In this document: positions 24,098-34,995 of the stretch, piece after piece
Position numbering within the stretch: position 1 is the stretch's first letter
Layout: each line of letters opens with the position of its first letter
Assembly: GCA_001600615.1 (NCBI GenBank)
Contig: BCKK01000001.1
Location: forward strand, 1,837,082 to 1,901,081
Source: Dioszegia crocea
Taxonomy: Eukaryota > Basidiomycota > Tremellomycetes > Tremellales > Bulleribasidiaceae
Direction: 5' to 3'
DNA length: 64,000 bases
Position numbers and translations under genes: made by a program
Notes under the pieces: generated by a model
What the model was told of the DNA's origin: nothing
The model's database searches: none
Seen by the model: the letters and a program-made list of their open reading frames with translations, nothing else

Positions 24098-24628
24098 ATA
24101 GTATCGCTGATTACATGGGTGCAAGGCCTATCAATTATCGCATCGGGGCAACAGACACCGACAAAAACAGGCTATGGGTCGAAATGGCAGCAGGATCTCT
24201 GGGAGGCGGCGCGGTCATCACAACTCTTTTAACCTCGATGGTCAACTGTGTGGAGGTGAGCTGTTATTCAACAGAAGCTGGGAATTTCAAGCTGATACCA
24301 TCAGTCAAGTGAAGTGTCATTGGCCATCTCCGCATGTTACCTCTTCCGATCCCTTGGCCAAGTCCTCGGTGTGGCGATTTCCGCCGCGATCCAACAATCG
24401 GTCCTCGCCCATTCCCTCGCCTGCCGCCTGCCGAACGAGACCCCAGAACTCATACGCCAGATCATCCAAGAGCCAAGCAGCATCATTCCGCGACTAGCGG
24501 TAGACGTCCAGATGCAGGCGCGGCTGAGCTATCTGGAGAGTATCCGCGGAGTCTTCGGGTTCGTGATTTTAGGCGGAGTCCTGCTGAGCGGAATATGTCT
24601 CGGCGTAAGAGCTCGGCCTTTGGGCTGA

Positions 24629-26267
24629 ACATGTAACATGCTAGTCTTAACATTGCACATCGAACATCAAAAATCTACATGTGTATGATATGCATAGCCT
24701 CGTGTGGATTTGCAGCAGCTCAACACCTGTAGCTGAGTACTTCGCGAGGCAGCAATAAGGCGCCAGAATCCACTGCATCGACAAGCATATGGATATGGTG
24801 AGTGACAGACAACCAAGAAGCATTGCAATGCTGATCAGAGTTGCATATACATCTACAGCTACTGCATAGCAGGGCTTCATGTACCTGCTACTGAGCATAT
24901 TCAGCCCGAAGATTGCGGAGAGTAATTAGACCGCGGCGAGCTGTCGGTATAATATCGGGTCCGTGGAGAACAGGAGTCAGGTCAAGGCTACAAAGGGGAT
25001 ATGCAAGAGATGAAACGAATGCGGCCCGGGCGGGATTGCAATCAGGCGCAATGGCGGAGCTGAATGCGGGAGTAGTCGGGAGAGCAAGACTCTGCAAGAC
25101 TCCGTAATGATAGGCGGGAATAGTCGACAATGTCGTAAAATCCAGGCGCCTGGCCGCGCTTGGCGGCGCCCTTTTGACGTTTCCAAGCGCGCGGGATTTG
25201 CATAGTTACATACCTCCGGAGCAGGTTGACTCGGTCAGCTTTGCAGCTGGATCTGATCTACTTTGCGGCCCGAGACGCTGATCGGGATTCACCACTGCCG
25301 CCGATCTGCTGCCTTCGAGGCAGGCACACAGTATACGTCGCTCCCGAATGGTGGCTATGCGCTGTTATGCAAAGTCGAGAGCCTGTAGGGGTTGCACTGC
25401 TTGGTTTGGCAGGCTCAATGTACCGGTGGCTGTAGATCTCGAGAAAGGTCTGAACGGGTCAAAGTCCGCTCCGCGCCGTACCCAGTACCCCATGATGATG
25501 CGGCAACTGATTCAGGCGCACCCGCTGGCCTTGCCGCCAACCTTAAGCTTCCATCAGGGAACGATCTAGCTCCACCACACCGGAAGCTCAAACAAATTTC
25601 AGCGAGCGGTGAAACCACGTAGGGTTGGCAGCAGTGAAGAGCCAAGTGACTCGATCGGGAAACCTGCATAAAATGCCTCCCGCCTGCTCCCGCAGCGCTC
25701 CCGCTCATTGAAAGGCATTACGAGATATTACGAAATATTACGGGATATTACTATAGCGGGACGCCCGCCACCGATGGAGGAATGACTCCCGTAACACGGG
25801 AACAAGCGGGAAGTCGAAGTTTCGCGGGTAGGTTGACATGAAACTCGTAATATTCGGCAGCTGATACACCTTGCTTTTTTGCGTAACCGTCACGTAGTAC
25901 GCCATGCTGTGAGCAGCTGTCAGACTCTTCCCTCGGAGTGAAGGTCTCGGGCCAGATAGCGGATCCGAATAACTCTGTTTTCCGAGAAGAGCTGACAGGG
26001 GCAGAGGAAACCGAACGGGCCCTTTACCCTCTCCCGCTATGTGTATGAGAACTGCCCATGAGCTTGGCATCACTATATATCATGGTCACAATCCTCTCAC
26101 CAGGGCCATCAGGCCAAATCCCCCGGACCATCATCTTCAAACAATCGTCCATTCCTACTCATCTTCCGGCATCGCCCTATCCCCTTGATCCCCTAATCTC
26201 ATCCCCTGCTCCCTCCCACGCTATCCCCTCACAACCTCCGCTACTACTCCTATCCTCGGACTAAGAC
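24629..26267. other. Gene-poor 1.6 kb region before the adenylation gene
   Basis: No ORF here has protein-like content or splice structure. It holds the period-10 ATTACG repeat described separately and scattered ccgga/tccgg words (for example near 25216). Base composition is mixed and codon-like order is lost. It may be the regulatory region of the adenylation gene or the remains of lost genes. Confidence 0.5.
25717..25751 (+). repeat. Tandem period-10 repeat with ATTACG core
   Basis: Four copies of ATTAC(G) spaced exactly 10 bases, about one helix turn, as attacgagat, attacgaaat, attacgggat and attac. An inverted copy (cgtaatatt) lies at 25846-25854. Regular spacing on one helix face suggests a protein-binding array. 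It lies about 520 bases before the adenylation gene start. Confidence 0.7.
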
Positions 26268-28183
26268 ATGTCGTTGTCCTTGCATTTTGGTCCATCTACC
26301 ACGGTTCAGTTCGAATGTCTGCATCATGCCTTCGCACACCATGCACGACTCCGACCTGAGTCTACGGCAATCGAGCACTTAGACCAGTGCATCACATACG
26401 GCGACCTTGACTGGCGATCCAATTTGCTTGCTCGGCGCCTTCGTGATCGCGGCATCCGTCCTGGGCGACGGGTCTGCATCTTCGCAAGACGGTCTATAGC
26501 CAATTGCATCGCAGTGCTTGCAGTGCTTAAAGCTGGAGGCCAATACGTTCCCTTAGACGCAGACACCATTACCGAATCAGCCCTACAGCACGTTCTGCGG
26601 GACTCAGGTGCGGGTCTAATCCTTACGATGGAGGATTACGATTCTGAGACATTCGGAATCGACTCCATGAACATCCGTCATATCGCAGACGATCAATTAC
26701 ACGGCGATAGCGGTCAGGCTCCACTGGAGGACTGGTCTGCAGGTAGTGACGGAGCCTATGTCATCTACACCTCGGGTACTACCGGGAATCCTAAAGGTGT
26801 AGACGTTATTCATTCGGGCATAACCAATTGTAAGACACTAGCAGTCGATTCTTGGACCCCGGTTGATCCACAGTCCTCTGTCAATACCCTGGAAATGTTG
26901 GCATGCGACCCGGCTTGCGAGTGGCTCAGCTGCTCAATATTGCTTTCGACATGGGCGCTTGGGAGCTTCTCGGCGCAATGGCGAACGGGTCAACGCTTTG
27001 CCTTCGGGGGAACACTTCGGCCGAGTGGCGCCGGGTACTGGCCAAGGTCGACATCGTCATCGCTACTCCCTCGGTACTGGCGCAACATTACCCTGCGACC
27101 TATCCTAATATCATGAGTGTGATAGTAGGCGGTGAAACCTGTCCCCAGGGTCAGTACCTTGCAAGGATTGATCACGCTGAGTACCAGCTGACGATACAGA
27201 GCTCGCTGACCGATGGTCCCGCCACACCAATTTCTACACCTGCTGCGGTCCTACAGAAATCAGTATCGCAAACACAGTCCAGCTACACGTATTTGGCCAA
27301 CGCGTCAGCATTGGGACCCCCGTACCGAACACCAATGTGTATATTCTGGACGAAGAGCTGCAGCCATGCTTGTCCGGCGAGGCCGGGACGATGTGGGTGG
27401 GAGGAGCTGGCGTCTCACGCGGATATCTCAATCTACCAGAGACGACTGCGAGGGCTTGGCGGGAGGATCCATTCGTGGGTCACGGACGAATGTTCAATAC
27501 CAAAGATCTGGCTCGGTGGCGCTCAGAGGGGCAATTGGAGCACCTCGGTCGCATCGATAATCAAATCAAAATCAAAGTGAGTTGGATAGGTACCTGCAAA
27601 GACGACAATCGACGTGTCTTATCCCGACACGACGTGTCATTTGCCTTGTTCACAACGCTGATCAATGAAGGGGTTCCGAGTTGAGCTCGACGGTGTCGCA
27701 GCAGCTATGCGCACGTGCTCTTCCGTTGTACAATCCATGGCAATGGAGATCGATGGCGAGCTTTGGGGATTTGTCACTCCCGCTCGTTCGAACCCGACAG
27801 CGATAGCAACTGCAGCCGCGCGGGTGCTACCATACTATGCTGTACCGACCCGATACCTCGCTCTTCCTCAGTTTTCCCTAACTTCGAACGGGAAAATCGA
27901 TAAGCGAGCCTTGCGCACGTTAGCCCTTAGGGAGAGCGCAGCGCACGGTGTAGAGAAAGTCCAGCTCCCCCGGAGTGCACCAGTCAGTCCTTCGACAAGA
28001 TACGTCTCAGGATTTGAAACTGCTGCTTCTACTCCGATGTCTAGCCCGGAGCTGTCGACACCACCGCAGCTTTCAATACTAGTACCCCAAGTCACTTTCC
28101 CAGGGAACCCCCACTCCAAGGGTATAGAGGAGATATCTCCGATGCTGGAGCTGGAGCAGCTGGAATGGTCGAAATGTTGGTAG
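26268..28183 (+). CDS. Free-standing NRPS-type adenylation enzyme (no carrier or condensation domain)
   Basis: Predicted to activate an amino acid with ATP as the acyl-adenylate. Four exons, about 590 aa. Core motifs in order: A2-like KAGGQYVPLDAD, A3 YVIYTSGTTGNPKGVDV, A4 NIAFDMGAWELL, A5 YTCCGPTEISIANTVQ, A6 GEAGTMWVGGAGVSRGYLN, A7 FNTKDLARW (TGD changed to TKD), A8 GRIDNQIKIKGFRVEL (across an intron) and A10 NGKIDKRAL with its catalytic Lys. The Asp of A4 (FDxxxxE) that holds the alpha-amino group is kept, which favours an alpha-amino acid substrate. After A10 comes only a 90-residue Ser/Pro-rich tail with no LGGxS carrier site. It must act on a separate carrier or release its product otherwise. 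It sits next to an SLC35 transporter and a condensation-like acyltransferase. Confidence 0.85.
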
Positions 28184-28684
28184 TAGGCTAGCGCAAAGTA
28201 GATTCTGTTGTAACTTGTAGATACGAGCATACGTAGCCTTCGCGATTCGCGTCCCACCACATTTGTAAGTATGATGACTCGCACTTCCTGCTCAGCATAC
28301 CTAGCCCCAGCAAGGCGACATTGCGACCACTTCTTCATCAATTGCATCACAACTCGTACATGAAACGAGATTCTCGCTGCATGGAGGGTTAACTTGAAAC
28401 GTTGAACCCCGTGATCATAACACGTGAATCCCCTTAAGGCCTAAAGTAGCAAGAAATGGACCGGAAGGGGCTATAGGGGTCGTGTCCGGGCTGTTCCGGG
28501 GGCCGAACATCAGGCCGAACAGGCCCATCAGCGCAGCGGAAACTCCGGATCCGGTCAGGGAGAGGCTTGGCGGAGAACTTTTCAAAATGTCTCTGTGAAC
28601 GCGAAACGAGAGCTGTTACTTTGTCACCTCATAAACTCGAAAGCTATAGACGTTGCAGGCCAGACGTTGCATCGCTTATCGACC
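28184..28684. promoter_or_regulatory. Promoter region of the SLC35 transporter gene
   Basis: 501 bases. It carries an E-box CACGTG at 28421-28426. Paired CGG/CCG triplets (CGG-N5-CCG at 28537-28547 and cggatccgg at 28546-28554) fit sites for Zn(II)2Cys6 regulators. The factors are inferred, not shown. Confidence 0.4.
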
Positions 28685-30070
28685 ATGTCCGATCAGGACG
28701 TAGCGGACGCCCCAACCTGGCATGTCGTTGGGGTACTCACCTTCTACACCGCCGTAGCGCTCATCATGGTCATGACGTGAGTGCATCTCGATGCCAAGCT
28801 AAGCTCTTCCAGAAACAAATGGGTCTTGAACAACTTTCCACTCCCCCTCACATTCATCTTCGCGCAACTTATCATTTCGGTGCTGTGTTTACGCCTTCTT
28901 GCCCTTATGCCGGCGGAAAACCGTTTTCGCTTTCGGCCTCCACGGTGGACTGCAAATACGCTTCGCGAAGTCGGCCCAGTCTCAATGGTCGGCATCGCGG
29001 GACTTCTATTCAACACATTCTGCTTGTCACTCGTTGATGCGTCCTACTTCCAGGTCGCACGGGGGCTTAGTCTACCGATGACGGTGATGGTATCTCGGTA
29101 TATTGGCAACGGTCGGATATCAGGTGCTACAATCGTCTCCTGCGGGCTGGTTACGTGGGGGTATCTGTACAACCAGATTACGCTTCCCTTTCTTGGGCGA
29201 GGAGATATTCCGCCTGTCTCCATGAACTCCGCATCTTTGGCAGGAAGTGCATATCAAGATGGGGCACCGGCGCTCGGTATGCTTCTGGGGGCAGGGAGTG
29301 CAGCGATGTTAGCTTTGCACACCGTCATGATTAAATCGGTTCTCACATCTTTCGATGGTCGGACAATGGAGTTGGCGTACTGGCAGAATCTGCTACAAGG
29401 GCTGGTTCTACTACCGGGCATCGCACTTTCGGGCGAGCTGTCTCGCCTTGGGAAATTGTTCTACACAGGCGGAGAGCCGTGCTGGATGTTCGCCATGGGA
29501 AGCGGGATTACGGTGAGTGTGCGATCAAAATCAAAGCTCTCCGGGCCGATGTAGAGTGGCAAGGCATTCTCTTCACCGGACGATGATGTATTTGTTTGCT
29601 GACATGTCAGGGCTTGGTGGGATTCCTCATCTGTATCGCTGGGCTGTGGTCCATCAAGATCACCTCTCCCATAACGCATATGTTCAGCTCAGCGATGCGA
29701 TCGGTGCTACAGACGCTTCTGGGCATCTGGTTTTTCAAGGAACTACTCACCACGTACGTGTCCCCCATGTCGGGTTTTCTCTGCCGGAGAAGAAGCGCCT
29801 TCCATTGCACAGCTAAAGCGAACTAGCTGACCTACACGCAGAAAACGGCTCATCTCCATCTTGTTGATCGTGCTTGGGGGAATGCTTTACACTTGGAGCA
29901 AGTCGCGTCCTGCGCGATCCGCCGCGGGAGACTCTGCTGGATCTGCACGTTACAGCGGGACGAACATGGTCCCAATGGGTTCGGAGAAGACGCGGCTGAG
30001 CGGAAAGGAGGGTCCGGTGGAAAAAGACATAGCGAAGAACGATTTGGAGCTCGGTGTTGTGCAGGATTAG
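28685..30070 (+). CDS. Nucleotide-sugar transporter of the SLC35/TPT family, GDP-fucose-transporter-like
   Basis: Multi-pass Golgi/ER protein that exchanges nucleotide sugar for nucleotide monophosphate. The start MSDQDVADAPTWHVVGVLTF leads into TM1, which crosses an intron to give MVMTNKWVLNNFPLPLTFIF; N-K-W-V-L-N is a hallmark of the SLC35C branch. Further on are SLVDASYFQVARGLSLPMTV and LQTLLGIWFFKELLTT. About ten hydrophobic segments are present, and a hydrophilic tail ends ENDLELGVVQD-like (KNDLELGVVQD). Four exons, about 400 aa. An upstream in-frame start at 28595 is not ATG-supported by content. Its place between an adenylation gene and an acyltransferase may be chance or may mark a glycosylated product. 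Confidence 0.82.
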
Positions 30071-30694
30071 ATCCAGATACCCAAGCTTCCCACTAGTCTG
30101 TACTTTGCGTGACTCTAGCTGCGCTATGCTGCCCTTGCAGCGCGCTTCTGGCGCGCCTGACCTCAGCCAGCGAGAGCCAAAGCTCATCATTGGAAACGCA
30201 GGGGAAAATTCACCTCCACCACAAGTGTTACAGTTCACTCTCGATGCGCCTGGGCGGAATGGGCAGGCTGTCACACAAGGGGGTCGCACAAAACGCAAGA
30301 AAGACTGCGGATGGCGATGATAGACGGGTGGGTCGAGGGGGTCGTTGATGATGCGAGGGAGGAAGTCACAGAGGCACGGAACCTGAAGGAGTAGTGGGAG
30401 CTTTGCATGGCGATACTTGAGGCCAGGAGTGAGTCGCTGCTGGTAGAGTATGAAGAAAGCAATGCGCTTGTTGAAAACGGTACAACGCTGGGGCGGAGGT
30501 GGATGTGAGCGTTCCCGTGGATAAAGACGCAATAACTCAACAATCAACTACTCAGCGGCGCACTCCATTATCGCACCCTCATCCCTTCTACCGAGCCCTC
30601 CGGCGTGGTCACGCTGCCGAATCCGAACACGATAAAACCTGCGATCTCCGCCACAGAAACTCCTGACAATGTGCGGTGGTCCACGCTTTCGGAC
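30071..30694. other. Intergenic after the SLC35 gene
   Basis: 624 bases with no convincing exon on either strand. Open frames are present but lack splice logic or recognisable protein sequence. Confidence 0.4.
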
Positions 30695-31102
30695 ATGCCG
30701 TCAAGTCACCCGGGGCCCGCACCGAGTTCGAGCCGCCCTCATCGGACGAGGACTAGAAGCGGGTCGACCTCCGAAGTCTGGGCACCTCAAAGGTTCGGGA
30801 TGGCGATCTCGGAACATGACATCAAGGTCTACTCAATAGTCTGTAGGCCGGCGCATTCGTCCTTGGCGGAGCAGGCAGACAACTTCCTGGCGGGTCTTGC
30901 AGCAAAGGTGAGGAAGGGCGCACCGGGAGGGCTAGTCAGCTTCATGCTGCTGACATTTCTATCGGGAATTCATTGAAGGGGAGACAGAGAAGCTGATGGA
31001 CCAGTGGCAGAATGGGGTACACGAGAGGAAGTGGTCTTGGATGATGAAGAGAACATCGTTAGGTCTGATGAAGGCGAGGTCGCAGACAATGACGTGGTAA
31101 AT
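30695..31102 (+). CDS. Doubtful small gene of unknown function
   Basis: From the ATG at 30695 the frame reads MPSSHPGPAPSSSRPHRTRT, then APQRFGMAISEHDIKVYSIV and AEQADNFLAGLAAK with protein-like character. A second stretch in another frame reads GETEKLMDQWQNGVHERKWS up to a stop at 31102. A donor after GCAAAG and the acceptor attgaag do not match in phase. A donor at the preceding gtcttg would join them as LAGETEKLMDQW, with a branch-like ctgctgac. I do not recognise the product. It may be a short two-exon gene or a gene fragment. Confidence 0.3.
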
Positions 31103-31216
31103 AATTGGGTTAGATTTATTACCAATTCGTAGCTCGTACTGTCGGATCCATGCACTGAACATAGATCTTTACACTTATATCAGGACGGCAGGTACTCCGT
31201 CTGCTACACATAAATC

Positions 31217-32770
31217 ATGATTTCCAAAGCGTGGTCTACACTTGATAGTGGCCGAACCTATCAGCGGGAGTTGGGTTTGAGCGAACGTGCATTGCATCCA
31301 GCTTCATTGAAAGACGGTTTGGGGGACATGTAAGCCTAGCGCCCTTCCACGAGTGGCTTCGGGAAAGCTGATGGTCTTGCAGGTTCATATACCTAGAGGT
31401 CAACCTGCCAAGTGACCTGGCTGGTGAAAATCTCATGATGGCTTGGGCTATCTTGCGTGCAAGGCATCCACTGTTGGCTGCGGAAGTTGTTGACGGTCGC
31501 TTCGTGTAAGTGTGTATCTCGGGGACTGAATGAAGTCGGTCGCAGATCTGACATGACAGCCACACCGTTCGGGACGTAGATTTGGCGTTGGATTGTGCCA
31601 AAAGATCCCTCACTCGGGAACATGCTAGCAAGACACGTAGGTCAATAATCGAAAGTCTTTGCTGAGCGCGAGCAGAATTGATCGACAATCACATGAACGG
31701 ACCTCGCTTTTTGAGCGATAAGCATCTTTCACATCTTACAGTAACACCCGAGGGTATCTTTCTGATCGCCCCGCATTTCATCGGGGATGGTACCTGCTTG
31801 CACACGTCGATGCAGGAGCTGCTCGTTCTACTTTCTGCGCCTGTGGGCCGGGACCGATTGGAGGTGGAGTTGAGCGCGGAACGCTTATCACCTGATCTCG
31901 AAACTCAGCTACCTCGACCGGTATCCGCTCTCCAGCGGGCGGCCTGGGCGATCGACTATCAAATCCGTCAGGCGCGGGACATTGGGGGCCAGGAACTTGT
32001 CCGTTGCGACACTGCAGGGCGGCACACTGTCCTAGAGGAGATCACTTACAGCGAAGGACGTACCGCACACATCCTTGCGCAGTGCAAAAAACAAGGTGTC
32101 AGCATTTCAAATGTCTTCTTTGCTCTTATTACGGTCGCGTGGTCGAGGATTTGCCACGTCGAGGATAGGTCTACGTTGCCAACGTACGTTTCCGCGATCC
32201 TTCCCTTCTACCGACAATAGCTAATCGGTCTTTAGATTGATCTACACCGCGCATAACCTTCGCTCTCACCTGCCCCCTTCTGCATCCAATTGGTTCCTTG
32301 CGCTGGGCTACTTGAATATCGTTCTGCCATCGTTCCCTCCCGCAGACCTATCGGACGGACTTTGGCGCCGCGCTCGATCGGCTCGAAGACAGACCATCAT
32401 TGCTACATCGTCTCCACGATTACTTTCCTGCGCATTGGTGTCGGCGGAGCAGCGGGTGGCTCGGGCTCTTAACGAGTCTCGTCCCCCTATCGTTGACACA
32501 ACGACGCCTAGAAAAGCTCTTTGTGGGGTCTCTCTTATAGGAGATCTAGACAAGGTCTATATTCAAGCTGAGCTTGATCCGCGCATCTCGTTAGGCAGCG
32601 TCACAACTGCGAGTAAACAACGAGCAAGCGGAATATTATTGCTCGTACACTCGTTCCGGGGAAAACTCTCGTACCATCTCGCGTGGGACGAGCATGGTTT
32701 CAGGGAGGGGATGATTCCAGCTTTATGGCGAGAGGTACAGTCCATCATGGAGACAATATTTGAGGCGTAA
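31217..32770 (+). CDS. Condensation-like acyltransferase (BAHD/AATase/NRPS-C superfamily)
   Basis: Predicted CoA- or carrier-dependent acyl transfer. The ATG at 31217 opens MISKAWSTLDSGRTYQRELG. Five exons join in phase to give FIYLEVNLPSDLAGENLMMA and WAILRARHPLLAAEVVDGRF, the usual start of condensation folds (LRARHPLLR). The active-site motif is IAPHFIGDGTCLHTSMQELL, matching HxxxDG with catalytic His and Asp-Gly kept; the first His of HHxxxDG is Pro, as in many acetyltransferases. The C-terminal half has NVFFALITVAWSRICHV and LGYLNIVLPSFPP and ends ETIFEA. About 450 aa, the length of one C-type unit. It resembles trichothecene-acetyltransferase-type enzymes more than a full NRPS. Confidence 0.75.
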
Positions 32771-33442
32771 TATGCAGGTATCAAGTCGCAATTTCTCATA
32801 CCGGTTAGGCTCTACCTGTCGAGTCTAAACCAGATAGTCAACGCGCAGTATCAAGCCCTCAATACCGGAATGCAGGAAAGTTGCTGCCTAGAAACCAAGA
32901 TTCAGTACTGACGCGGAGTTTGCAAACGATATACATGCTGTATTTCACGGTTCGAAATATATTGGGCAGGCGGATCAGCCAGTGACATTTTCAGCTCGTT
33001 TGCATATTTGTGTGTATAATAGAATTAAATGGTGATCATCGGGTAGAGCTAGGCTAGCATGTGCCATGTGCCATGTGCAATGATGAACGGAGAGCGAGAC
33101 GAAGAAGCGAGACTGAGTACAGGGAGATAATGAAAGCTCTGTGTGAGGCGAATGCATCTCTAACTTTTGCCATGGCTATTGCTGCGAGCACAGTCAAGCT
33201 ATTCACTTCGCCGTAGTCATTTGACCCCGCCTTTTCGTTCCGGCAATCGCAAGCGATACGCAATGATGTGCAAGTATCCAGGTATCTGACTTGTTGCTTG
33301 CTGTAATGGCCTCGAGACTGGAATCAAGGAAGTAGATGCCATTACCACCTCTCCCCACCGAGTCACGAATGAGCGATTGCAATCTGCGGGGCAGTCCAAG
33401 CACACGCGTCCAAGCAGGATCTAGTGCATTGACTATCATCTT
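32771..33442. other. Convergent intergenic region
   Basis: 672 bases between the stops of the acyltransferase and ATP11. A tandem catgtgc/catgtgc word lies at 33058-33078. No gene is seen. Confidence 0.5.
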
Positions 33443-34714
33443 TTATATCATCCCTCCATAAGACATATCCACCAAACGAGTCCAGTCCCAATCCTCCGGC
33501 TTTGACCTGAACTCCCTCAAGGCCAGCTTTCGTTTCTCCCTGTCCAAGCTCGCCACCGCCGTCTCATTCCTCGGTATCACCTCGGCGCAATAGAACCTTT
33601 GCAACGCCAGCGCCAACAATTGCGCCTGCTGCTGACTCAGTAGCCAACCTGGGTTGACCAGAGAACCGGGCGGTCCAGTAGCTGATTGAGCTGTGATCTC
33701 GCCACGCATAAGCACGACGTCGTGTGACTGAGCCAAATCGGGATAATGCGTGAGAACAAGGAACGGGCTTGCCCATTCCCCTGCCCGCTTATACTCCTCT
33801 AACGGGGTAAAGATGATGCTGGTGGTAGGTGGCAATGGCTGAGAAGTCTGTCCGGGTGTGGGAGGAGCGGTTGAAGGAGTAGGGTGGAATAGCCATTGAA
33901 GATAGAACATCTCGTATTCGTCTGTTTTGACTTTGCCGTCTGGAGATTCGGCAGCATCGCGGGGTAGAGGTAGAACAAAGAAGGGGTTCTCTTGGGCGAG
34001 TGTGATCATAGAGTTGTAGGTGGAAGTTGCGAGACTGGCGGATAGGAAGGATGCGGATAAGGAGGGGTGCGCAGTATGGTATGCTGACCATATTTTGGAG
34101 ATGTCGGCTGAGGTGTGGGGAGTAAGATGAAGCAGCGGTAGATTTAGGATGTTAGATAGAGGCTAAAGAGTAAGCTGGAAACAGCCAGTTGATCCAGAAC
34201 TGCAAGAGACCCACCTTGATGCCCGATTTGTTCGCCTCTTCAGGCTTCACTGTGCGTGCAGGTCTGCTCCGATCGACAGAATCGGAGTAACTCGCGCTGG
34301 CCTCCCTCTGCTCCTCCGGATCAACCCTGACTCCAGATTTGGGTAAGATACCAGCTTTTAAAGCTCTCTTCACAGAGGGCACCATTACTTTTGCCTTGAG
34401 CTCCTCCAAATCCGTCAGGCCTTCCCTGCCAGAGGATCAGCATAAGTTCCACCCAGACAGATTTTTCAAATGTGGAAGGGGACCTACTGCTCCACTCGCT
34501 TCTTCAGCTTATCGCCATACTTCGCCTCGAAGATCTTCCGTTTCTTCTCGATCAGCTCTCGGGGATTGAGCTGCTTTTCTATCTCCGATGCGATGTTCGA
34601 TCGGACAAGACTGGTTGATAGGCTCCTGAGCGGAATTTCGACGTGTGAGGGACCTGCTCGCGCCAAAATGCGGAAAGAGGGTGCAATCCTGGATGATAGG
34701 GCTCTCAGCGACAT
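33443..34714 (-). CDS. ATP11: F1-ATPase assembly chaperone ATP11 (ATPAF1)
   Basis: Mitochondrial chaperone that holds the beta subunit during assembly of F1. Three exons. Exon 1 (MSLRALSSRIAPSFRILARA) is a typical presequence and continues IEKQLNPRELIEKKRKIFEA and KYGDKLKKRVEQ. This is followed by EGLTDLEELKAKVMVPSVKR, characteristic of ATP11. The last exon has LPLLHLTPHTSADISKIWSA and FFVLPLPRDAAE, then EYEMFYLQWLFHP and FTPLEEYKRAGEWASPFL. It ends VDMSYGGMI. The client gene ATP2 is at 53-55 kb in the same window. It is divergent from the Med18-like gene. Confidence 0.9.
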
Positions 34715-34995
34715 CCTGGCTGGTCAAGTTCGAGCTGTTCAGGGTCGTAATGAGGAAATATTGCGGGAAGTAGACCAGACGAAAAACTAAGGAATGTGGA
34801 GTCAGATTTGGCTGGCGTAGGCATGCCCGTGCGCGAATTTGGACATATTGTTGTTTTGCGCTGTATTTCTAGTTCTCTTCTGTCCTTGTCAAGCAAAACG
34901 TGGCAGCAAGCCAGCCTTATTCACCCCTAGGAAAGCACAGACGGACCTCCTCGAGTCTCGTACGAATTTGCCTGTCTGCCGTCGCCTGACACCCA
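34715..34995. promoter_or_regulatory. Divergent promoter between ATP11 and the Med18-like gene
   Basis: 281 bases between the two start codons. No nameable motif is seen. Confidence 0.35.

Larger units (their letters stand above)
22131..24628 (+). pseudogene. DHA2-type MFS exporter, disrupted by a nonsense codon and by mitochondrial DNA
   Basis: It would have been a 14-TM drug/siderophore-type proton antiporter. The start MVASERNQMLPAQEPSSEDR leads to an acidic cytosolic head, then SSWLGTSYLLGLAAMTPLYG, RLAEVMGRKGAVLL and GIAGAGSGGILTV (MFS motif C-like), and FGWRAAFWIQVPLIAFASAL. Downstream, after an intron, the frame reads SLSVGTSLATSSG then TAA at 23224-23226. PWNHPAVISLLVAFVL and ERRATEPILPLSLLTRAQ follow in the same frame, where relatives carry an aromatic residue. 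Later exons MQPVYLHVARGLNGSQTG and GSMASLYAGWHMR are intact. The frame then breaks at about 23670, where mitochondrial DNA starts. MFS sequence resumes near 24165 (NRLWVEMAAGSLGGGAVITT) and ends RARPLG at 24628. A transmembrane hairpin is missing. An unusual large intron could hide the TAA but not the insertion. Confidence 0.85.

Noticed and set aside
24629..26267. Hidden gene in the 1.6 kb desert
   Set aside because: All open frames are short, lack splice-phase logic and show no recognisable protein sequence.
26268..32770. A single broken multidomain NRPS
   Set aside because: The adenylation and condensation-like parts each have their own start, introns and stop, are in reverse order for an initiation module, and are separated by an intact transporter gene.
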